A stretch of DNA of 22,064 nucleotides. Origin: Longimonas sp040409695. Lineage in GTDB: Bacteria > Bacteroidota > Rhodothermia > Rhodothermales > Salinibacteraceae. Positions 13,829 to 19,735 of the stretch are shown one piece after another. Position numbers and translations under genes: made by a program. The number at the start of each line of letters is the position of its first letter. Position 1 is the stretch's first letter. The notes below the pieces were generated by a model. The model searched no databases, was not told the origin of the DNA, and worked only from the letters and a program-made list of their open reading frames with translations. The DNA lies in the NCBI RefSeq assembly GCF_040409695.1, contig NZ_JARWGJ010000195.1:1-22064 (forward strand). Reading direction: 5' to 3'.

Positions 13829-14056
13829 ATGGATGCACAGTTTTGGATGATCACGATCCCAACGCTGGTTATCTTCTTCACGCTGGCTGCGCTGCTGCTT
13901 GTGCCCATCTGGCGGTTCTTAGACCGCGAAGAGAAGGTGAGCGAGCGCTGGACCCCCGAAACCGTTGGCGACCGCCTGCAGGAGCACGAAGAGCGCCTGA
14001 AAGCATACGAAGCGCAGAAAGCCCCGTCTTCCTCACGAAACGATTCCGACGAGTAG
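13829..14056 (+). CDS. Small single-span membrane protein, PspB-like in size and layout
   Basis: The 75-residue protein has one hydrophobic segment (about 7-28) ending in VPIWRFLDR, followed by a highly charged helix-forming stretch (REEKVSERW, then DRLQEHEERLKAYEAQ) and a polar Ser/Asp/Glu tail. The length, the Pro-Ile-Trp at the membrane exit and the following charged helix recall the phage-shock protein PspB, but I cannot confirm homology and no pspA/pspC is nearby. The frame uses codons like its neighbours and stands between clear spacers. ATG 13829 is preceded by a pyrimidine-rich leader containing CTTTTTCAC, as for other genes here. It could also be an unrelated small membrane protein. 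Confidence 0.6.
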   Translation: MDAQFWMITIPTLVIFFTLAALLLVPIWRFLDREEKVSERWTPETVGDRLQEHEERLKAYEAQKAPSSSRNDSDE

Positions 14057-14161
14057 CCTGGCTCGCTCTGCATCCTGCCTGCCCCGTCTGTTGATCATAC
14101 TATTGGGTCTGGGCGGATGCGGGCGCAGTGCCTCTCTGCATATTCTGGACGCGCATCCCGT

Positions 14162-14692
14162 CTATGGCATCTGGATTACTATGTCGCCTTGGATGCGCTC
14201 AACCGTCTTCGGACCGATGCCTGGCACGTTCTGCAGCTCTTCTGCCGACCGAAATGGGCCGTTCGCATCCCTATAGCTAATAATGCGCTGTGAGAGCGCG
14301 GGCCCAATTCCCGAAAGCCGTTGCAGCTCGGTCGCCTCTGCAGCATTCACGTCTACCGGAGGCGGTGGGGCTGCTGCCAGCGGAGATTCCGCTTCGTACT
14401 GCGCTATGCTCGCAGCTGTAGCAGCCCCGGCTTCTCTTTCCCCGGCGTCTGCATGTCCGAACTCCGGGTTGCCCATGCCGGCATTGGGGTGCGCCCTATT
14501 CGTCTGTACCGTATCCGTGCGCACCGTGTCTGCTGCGGGCCACACCACGTGGTCGGCCAGCGGCGGAATCTGTTGCATCCGCCAGTGATGCACGCCGGCC
14601 CCCAGCATCAACAATCCAGCCAGCACCAGCACGACCGTCGTTTCAATGGCCGTAATCGCAACGTAGCGTTGTATCTTGTAGAGCCAGCGCAT
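14162..14692 (-). CDS. Membrane-anchored helix-hairpin-helix protein, ComEA-like
   Basis: The 176-residue protein has a cytoplasmic lead, one transmembrane segment (about 12-33), a long Ala/Pro/Glu-rich linker (about 45-112, with a run of four prolines at 109-112) and a C-terminal DNA-binding domain. The domain begins VDVNAA (113-118) and has two helix-hairpin-helix turns, LSGIGP (126-131) and VPGIGP (156-161), as in ComEA. ComEA binds incoming DNA outside the inner membrane during natural transformation. The terminal part matches the family closely; the linker is specific to this protein. No comEC or pilus gene is in the window, so a role in uptake is inferred from the family only. It converges on the small membrane protein gene and is divergent from recO, which is also a recombination gene. 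Confidence 0.85.
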   Translation of the reverse strand: MRWLYKIQRYVAITAIETTVVLVLAGLLMLGAGVHHWRMQQIPPLADHVVWPAADTVRTDTVQTNRAHPNAGMGNPEFGHADAGEREAGAATAASIAQYEAESPLAAAPPPPVDVNAAEATELQRLSGIGPALSQRIISYRDANGPFRSAEELQNVPGIGPKTVERIQGDIVIQMP

Positions 14693-14798
14693 CCCTCAAA
14701 CAGTTTCTGTGTGGTGGACGTGTACAGTATAGCGACACTGCAGGCTGGCTGCTCGTAACGTATCCGTTGTCTACTGCCCCGCTTTACCACGTACGCTC

Positions 14799-15566
14799 AT
14801 GGCCCAACGAGAAATTATCCGGACAGAGGCGGTTGTGCTTCGCGGACTTGACTACAGCGAGACGAGCCGCATTGCTACGCTGCTCACCGAGGCGCAGGGC
14901 AAGGTGTCGGTGCTCGCCAAAGGAGCGCGGCGAACGAAAAGCAAGTTCGGCGCCACGCTGCAGCCGATGGCTCATACGCAGGTCGTCTACTACTACAAGC
15001 CCTCGCGCAGCTTGCAGATGCTCAGTGAGAGCAGCCATGTGGCAACCTACGACCACCTCAGCAATCACCTGAACAAGATCACGCTGGGCCTGCGCATTGT
15101 AGAGCTCACCGATGCGCTCCTGAGCGCTGAGAGCCGCCAGCCTCAGATCTTTACGCTTTTGGTGCGTGTGCTGCATCGCCTCGATGACGAGATGAATCGC
15201 CCCGAAACGCTGTGGCCGTTCTTCCAGCTTCGGCTGGCACAGGCGCTCGGACTCGCCCCGGCCATACGGCGCGAACGCGTCGAGGCTGTAGATGAGGAGG
15301 GCTGGCTTTCGCTTGCCGACGGGGGCGTATACCCAATCACAGAACGGCCAAGCAGCGCACGGAAAGCGCCCCGTGCGGCTCTACGCGCCTACGCCGTTCT
15401 CGCACGGGCCGATCTCGACACGGTGCTACGCATGGAGCTTACGTCCAGGCAGCGCCGCCGCGTACAAGAGCTGGTAGATGCGTACCTGCGCTATCACTTC
15501 GATGAGAGCATTCCCAACCGCTGCCGTACCGTGCTGGCCCAGTTGAAACGGCCTCCTGCGCGGTAG
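14799..15566 (+). CDS. recO: DNA repair protein RecO
   Basis: RecO works with RecR (and RecF) to load RecA on SSB-coated single-stranded DNA and can anneal strands. The N-terminal OB-fold domain is visible in EAVVLRGLDYSETSRIATLLT, VSVLAKGARR and LQPMAHTQVVYYYK, followed by the helical C-terminal domain from about residue 85. The length is 255, within the family range. The zinc-binding cysteines found between the helices of some RecO proteins are absent: the equivalent stretch reads EAVDEEGWLSLADGG. ATG 14799 directly precedes the conserved start and has no Shine-Dalgarno sequence. It is divergent from the ComEA-like gene and converges on rpiA. RecO of other bacteria binds the C-terminal tip of SSB, relevant to the SSB-like tail on the helicase in this window. 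Confidence 0.92.
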   Translation: MAQREIIRTEAVVLRGLDYSETSRIATLLTEAQGKVSVLAKGARRTKSKFGATLQPMAHTQVVYYYKPSRSLQMLSESSHVATYDHLSNHLNKITLGLRIVELTDALLSAESRQPQIFTLLVRVLHRLDDEMNRPETLWPFFQLRLAQALGLAPAIRRERVEAVDEEGWLSLADGGVYPITERPSSARKAPRAALRAYAVLARADLDTVLRMELTSRQRRRVQELVDAYLRYHFDESIPNRCRTVLAQLKRPPAR

Positions 15567-15573
15567 TCCGCGT

Positions 15574-15613
15574 GGGTAGCAGAAGTGGGTAACGGAAGTG
15601 GAGTAACGGAAGC
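15574..15613. repeat. Degenerate 13-bp triple repeat between recO and rpiA
   Basis: GGGTAGCAGAAGT (15574-15586), GGGTAACGGAAGT (15587-15599) and GGAGTAACGGAAGC (15600-15613) are three imperfect head-to-tail copies just after the recO stop. The strand is purine-rich. No terminator hairpin was recognised in this 93-nt convergent spacer. Confidence 0.65.
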
Positions 15614-15659
15614 AAACAACATATCCGGTCGGCGCTTACAGAGGCAGCTGGCCGTGCTA

Positions 15660-16352
15660 CTAAGGCCTGGTGTGTGTCACGTTTCCATCGGCCTCACCGC
15701 AGATCACATCGGTCGCCATCCCCAAGAACAGTCCGTGATCCAAGATGCCCGGATGGTCGTTCAGCGTCCGGCTGAGCGCCTCCGGATCTTCGATGCCGTC
15801 AAAGTGAGCGTCTATGATCCAGAGGGCCTGGTCGGTAATCACCGGACCGTCTTTGGCCTGTCCCATGCGCAGTTCGGGGCGGCCGCCCAGCTTCCCGATA
15901 AGGCGTTGCACCGGCCCCACGGCCATAGGCACCACCTCGATGGGTACCGGACACTGGCTCCCGAGCGTATCTACCTCTTTCGACGGGTCGATAAGCACCA
16001 CGAAGCGTTCGGCGGCATGCGCCACGACCTTCTCGCGGGTGTGCGCCGCCCCGCGTCCCTTGATGAGCCGCCCCTGCGGATCTACCTCGTCGGCCCCGTC
16101 GAGCGCCAGGTCAAGGCGCGGCGTGTCGTCGAGCGTGGTGAGCGGGATGCCGTACTGGTGCGCGAGTCGCTCTGCCGCAAAAGATGTTGGCACCCCCACC
16201 ACATCCAGGGCTTCCTTCTGAATACGCACACCCAGCGCCTCCAGCGCACAGGCTGTGGTCGAGCCGGTACCCAGCCCCAGCATCATTCCAGATTCAACGA
16301 GATCGGCTGCCGCGGAACCGGCGGCTTGCTTGGCGGCAGAGGCGTCAGACAT
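15660..16352 (-). CDS. rpiA: Ribose-5-phosphate isomerase A
   Basis: RpiA interconverts ribose 5-phosphate and ribulose 5-phosphate in the non-oxidative pentose phosphate pathway. Motifs in order are the phosphate-binding GLGTGSTT (26-33), DGADEVD (85-91), KGRGAA (98-103) and the catalytic glutamate 107 in TRE. The C-terminal part has DHFDG-like, HPGILDHGLFLGMA and the terminal DGNV segments. The length of 230 is typical. The arginine in KGRGAA replaces a glycine of the enterobacterial enzyme but occurs in other RpiA branches. ATG 16352 starts directly before the first conserved helix. It is last in a minus-strand series but separated from the permease gene by 152 nt, so it may have its own promoter. 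Confidence 0.95.
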   Translation of the reverse strand: MSDASAAKQAAGSAAADLVESGMMLGLGTGSTTACALEALGVRIQKEALDVVGVPTSFAAERLAHQYGIPLTTLDDTPRLDLALDGADEVDPQGRLIKGRGAAHTREKVVAHAAERFVVLIDPSKEVDTLGSQCPVPIEVVPMAVGPVQRLIGKLGGRPELRMGQAKDGPVITDQALWIIDAHFDGIEDPEALSRTLNDHPGILDHGLFLGMATDVICGEADGNVTHTRP

Positions 16353-16504
16353 TCGTACAGAGCATTGAGGGAAGATAAAGCGTGCTATGCATCTTTTTTA
16401 ACATGTTTGCTGGACCGCGCAATCGCAAGCAGAGATCCGGCAAATAGCGCTGTGTGTAGCCCTGTGCTACCGCAGGCTGATCCAGCGTCCATTTATACCG
16501 GACT

Positions 16505-17734
16505 CTACTCGTACCGGAGCGACTCGATCGGATCGAGGCGGGCGGCTTTGTAAGCCGGGTAGCCGCCAAACACCAGCGCAATGACCGTCACGCCGAGCAC
16601 CGCCCCCATCGCCCAGTCCCACGGAAAGGCCATCCCGATCTCGAAGTAGACGGCAACCAGGTTGCCAAAGAGCCCTCCCAGCACAATGCCAACCAGCCCC
16701 CCGATCTGGCACAGCACGACCGCTTCCAGCAGGAACTGGCCCAGCACGTCGCGCTTCTTGGCCCCAACCGACTTGCGAATGCCAATTTCGCGCGTACGCT
16801 CGGTCACCGACACCAGCATGATGTTCATGATTCCGATTCCAGCTGTTATCAGCGCGATCAGTCCGATGCCGGCCCCTGCGATAGTCAGCGTAGCGGTAAA
16901 CGCGTCGAAGGTGCTGCGTGCCGATTCGTTGGTCTCGATCTCGAAGTTGTTGGATTCGCCCGCATCTACACGCCGAATGACACGCATCTGACTGATAATA
17001 GCATCCTGTGCCGCAAGCATCTGCGCGTCGTCGTCGACCCGCACGCTCACGCTGTTCATGTTGCGGCCTCCGTCGCCGTAGGTAGCCAGAAGATGCGTGA
17101 TCGGCGCGTAGACGCGCGAGTCCGGGTCGAGGCCGAGGAAGCCGCCTTTTTCTTCGAGCACGCCCACCACCTCCAGGCGCACCCGTCCGATGCGTATCTC
17201 GTTGCCAACCGGGTCGGTATTCGGGAAGAGCGTTTCTGCCACCGGAGCCCCCAATAGCGCAACCGGACGGCCGCGCGACACGTCTTGCTCAGTGAAGGGG
17301 CGGCCGCTTTCAAGCGTAAACCCAAAGTTATCCAGGAAGAACTGATCGGCGCCGTGAAGCTCGATTGCTGCCTCTGTTTCAGCAAAGCGCGAGCGCGTGC
17401 GTTCGCGGCTCGCAAAACGGTTCAGCACCCCAATGTCGTAATCGGCCCCCACCCGCTCGCGCAGCGTCTCGACCTGGTTGTACGTAATCGGCGGCCGGTA
17501 CGTGCGTCCGCCACGCGGCCCGACGAACTGAGCTCCGTGACGCTCTACTGAGAACGTGTTGGTTCCGTACTGTTGAATTGACTCCTGAAAATAGGTGTCG
17601 ATCACTTCGACGGCTGTTACCGCAGCAATCACGGCGAACACGCCAATCACCATGCCCAGCAGAGTGAGGGCCGAGCGGGTGATGTTGGCCCGCAACGAGC
17701 GCAAGGCCGACCAGAACGCTTCAATCAAACTCAC
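16505..17734 (-). CDS. ABC transporter permease, MacB/FtsX type (second of pair)
   Basis: The 409-residue protein has the MacB-type layout: one N-terminal transmembrane helix (about 21-43), a large periplasmic domain (about 45-280), then three helices (about 283-305, 330-355, 373-393). The motif GIMNIMLVSVTERTREIGIRKSVGAKKRD connects the second helix to the coupling segment that would contact an ATPase, and the C-terminus AARLDPIESLRYE is typical. Such permeases drive mechanotransmission or export of lipoproteins, peptides or macrolides. The start is GTG 17734, at which the conserved SLIEAFWSALRSL begins. It is a clear paralogue of the next gene upstream (50-nt gap). Neither has an ATPase or membrane-fusion gene beside it, so the partners must be elsewhere. 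The substrate is unknown. Confidence 0.9.
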   Translation of the reverse strand: MSLIEAFWSALRSLRANITRSALTLLGMVIGVFAVIAAVTAVEVIDTYFQESIQQYGTNTFSVERHGAQFVGPRGGRTYRPPITYNQVETLRERVGADYDIGVLNRFASRERTRSRFAETEAAIELHGADQFFLDNFGFTLESGRPFTEQDVSRGRPVALLGAPVAETLFPNTDPVGNEIRIGRVRLEVVGVLEEKGGFLGLDPDSRVYAPITHLLATYGDGGRNMNSVSVRVDDDAQMLAAQDAIISQMRVIRRVDAGESNNFEIETNESARSTFDAFTATLTIAGAGIGLIALITAGIGIMNIMLVSVTERTREIGIRKSVGAKKRDVLGQFLLEAVVLCQIGGLVGIVLGGLFGNLVAVYFEIGMAFPWDWAMGAVLGVTVIALVFGGYPAYKAARLDPIESLRYE

Positions 17735-17784
17735 AGGTACAGGGGGATTCGGAGCGGGAGGAATACGGAGAGGGAGATGGGGCG

Positions 17785-19032
17785 CTACTCGTAGCGGAGC
17801 GCCTCAATCGGACGCGCTTGCGCGGCCTGCCAGGCAGGCGCAATGCCGAAGAGGATGCCAACGCTCACACAGATGCCGAACGCCAGGGCGATGATCTGCA
17901 CCGGCAGCTGAGCGGCAAACCCGAGTCCTTCGCTGATGAAGGTTGTAAGGCCGTAGGTAATGCCTACGCCGATCGCACCGCCAATGAGACAGACGATGAT
18001 CGCCTCAATCAAGAACTGAAGCAGAATGGTGTAGCGCTTAGCGCCGACGGCTTTGCGGATCCCGATCTCTTTCGTACGCTCTTTCACCGACACAAACATG
18101 ATGTTCATTACCCCGATACCGCCCACGACCAGTGCAAGCGCCGTCAGGAAGATGCCTACGCCGTAAATCGCCAGGCGCACCGTGGAAAACGATGCTCGGA
18201 TCTCGTCTTGCTGATTGATCTCGAAGTTGTTCGCCTCCATCGGATCCACCTGACGAGCCGTGCGCAGAATGCCGGTTAGCTCGTCTTCGGCAACTGGCAT
18301 CAGATCGGTGTCGCCGACTTTCACCATGATGGTAATGCTGCGCCACCGGCTTACGCCGAAGACGCGCTCGAACGACTGAAACGGAATAATCACTGTGTTG
18401 TCGTGGCTCCCCTCATCCCCAAAGAGCCCGCTGCCTTCGCGCTCCATGACGCCAACTACGGTGCAGGGGGCCATGCCCATACGCACCTGCTGACCGAGAG
18501 CGGCCCCCTGTGGAAAGAGCTCGTCGGCGATGCCCGCGCCAATCACGCACACGTTGCGCGCACCGCGCTCATCGGCATCGGTCAGGAATCGACCCTCAGC
18601 AAGATCTACCCCTCGGATCTGTCCGTACAGCGGGGTAGAGCCCGTAATGGAAGCGCGTGCCGAGCGATCGCGATGGCTTACAGTACGCCCCGTGTTTGCC
18701 ATCGGCGCTACAAACGACGCATAGGCCGACTGCTCTTGGATCGTGTTGACCAGGTCGGCGGAGATAGCAGGGCGGTTGGCCATCTCCCACCAGTCTACGT
18801 TGACGTTTGCCCCCCACGGAAACTTGCTCACGTACATCACATCGGCCCCGAGCGAGGAGAGCGTTTCTTCAAACTCCTCGTTGACCCCGCTAATGAGCGC
18901 GGCCATGAGCGTGACCGACACAATGCCAATGATGATGCCAAGCGTGGTGAGAATCGAACGCAGACGATTCGCCCAAATCGCATTCAATGCAATACGCAGG
19001 CCTTCTATGAGGTCGAATATGAAACGGCGCAC
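17785..19032 (-). CDS. ABC transporter permease, MacB/FtsX type (first of pair)
   Basis: This is a paralogue of the following gene with the same layout: N-terminal helix, periplasmic MacB domain, then three transmembrane helices. The coupling region reads VMNIMFVSVKERTKEIGIRKAVGAKRY, and both proteins share an NNFEI segment before the second helix and a terminal PIEALRYE. The likely start is GTG 19032 (Met-Arg-Arg-Phe-Ile-Phe), which puts the first conserved helix in the usual place and gives 415 residues. The frame is open back to a TTG at 19080, adding a Cys/Leu-rich stretch that is not family-like. The pair probably forms a heterodimer with an ATPase encoded elsewhere. A GNAT gene lies 129 nt upstream in the same direction, without evident functional link. 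Confidence 0.88.
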   Translation of the reverse strand: MRRFIFDLIEGLRIALNAIWANRLRSILTTLGIIIGIVSVTLMAALISGVNEEFEETLSSLGADVMYVSKFPWGANVNVDWWEMANRPAISADLVNTIQEQSAYASFVAPMANTGRTVSHRDRSARASITGSTPLYGQIRGVDLAEGRFLTDADERGARNVCVIGAGIADELFPQGAALGQQVRMGMAPCTVVGVMEREGSGLFGDEGSHDNTVIIPFQSFERVFGVSRWRSITIMVKVGDTDLMPVAEDELTGILRTARQVDPMEANNFEINQQDEIRASFSTVRLAIYGVGIFLTALALVVGGIGVMNIMFVSVKERTKEIGIRKAVGAKRYTILLQFLIEAIIVCLIGGAIGVGITYGLTTFISEGLGFAAQLPVQIIALAFGICVSVGILFGIAPAWQAAQARPIEALRYE

Positions 19033-19161
19033 GAGCAGAAGCAGATTGGTGCAGCAGGAGGATTCGATAGCAGCATCCAACCTACGTGTACCCTGAAACG
19101 ATAGTTACAGCCCCATCTATGGACTGACCGTCCTGTGTTGCAGGATGTGCTTCAGGGGGTC

Positions 19162-19608
19162 TTACTTCGGAAAGGAACGTGAGAAGCGCAGCCGGTAATC
19201 TTCGTGTTCGGCGTTGTATCCGGCTTTCACTACCTGAAACCCTTCGTTCAGCGCCAGGATCGTCATACCCGGATGCTTGTTCGGGAATGTATCGAACACA
19301 AACTCCCGGTACCCTCGGCCGCGCACCGCATCCAGCATTGCGTGCAACAGCGCACGGGCCACCCCCTGGCGTCGCACGTCGGGGACGACCCCACCTTTCG
19401 CGCTGTAAAACACCCCCTTACGTAGACGATAGCCTACTTTGAAGCCCGTGGGGGCCCCGTTCAGCCACGCCACCAACATAAGCAGATCGGTCCGCTCGAA
19501 CGAGCGAATCACGTGCGTATCCCCAAAGATGCGCCGGTTGAGCTCACGGATGATCGCCCGCTCTTCTCGTGGCACTTCTACAATCCGAAGCGAAGTTGAT
19601 ACGTCCAT
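19162..19608 (-). CDS. GNAT-family N-acetyltransferase
   Basis: The 148-residue protein has the GNAT fold signals: an N-terminal IIRELNRRIFGD helix, the central strand pair FKVGYRLRKGVFYSAKGGVVPDVR, and the acetyl-CoA pyrophosphate loop RRQGVA (79-84) with the following helix ALLHAMLDAVRGRG. A C-terminal FDTFPNKHPGMTILALNEGF segment has the usual Asn-Lys/Leu-Gly-Phe character. The start at ATG 19608 fits the domain boundary; the frame is open a further 27 codons upstream without family-like sequence. Substrate may be a small molecule or a protein N-terminus or lysine and cannot be told. It lies 127 nt after uvrD in the same direction, with a palindrome (19672-19687) between them. Confidence 0.85.
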   Translation of the reverse strand: MDVSTSLRIVEVPREERAIIRELNRRIFGDTHVIRSFERTDLLMLVAWLNGAPTGFKVGYRLRKGVFYSAKGGVVPDVRRQGVARALLHAMLDAVRGRGYREFVFDTFPNKHPGMTILALNEGFQVVKAGYNAEHEDYRLRFSRSFPK

Positions 19609-19671
19609 GGCGAGATCGGGAAGCAAGGGAAGACGGCAAGACGCGTAACGAGGGTGCTGTAAAACAGCGGA

Positions 19672-19687
19672 GTGCAACAAGTTGCAC
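19672..19687. repeat. 16-nt palindrome between uvrD and the GNAT gene
   Basis: GTGCAAC, AA, GTTGCAC form a perfect 7-bp inverted repeat with a 2-nt centre. Immediately beside it, GCTGT (19656-19660) and ACAGC (19664-19668) form a second small hairpin. The core GCAACAA is shared with the palindrome upstream of efp. It could be an operator for the GNAT gene or part of the uvrD 3' end. Confidence 0.45.
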
Positions 19688-19735
19688 AATCATATTACCA
19701 GACCATGCAAGGCCCTCAAGAGACGGCCCTACGTC

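Noticed and set aside
15250..15330. Missing zinc cysteines in RecO as a defect
   Set aside because: Several functional RecO proteins lack them; the fold is otherwise intact.
15954..16100. Arginine in the KGRGAA motif of RpiA as an active-site change
   Set aside because: Other RpiA branches have the same residue, so it is not a sign of inactivation.
15585..16553. 322-codon plus-strand frame across rpiA
   Set aside because: It is antisense to rpiA and is rich in Arg/His/Gly without domain features.
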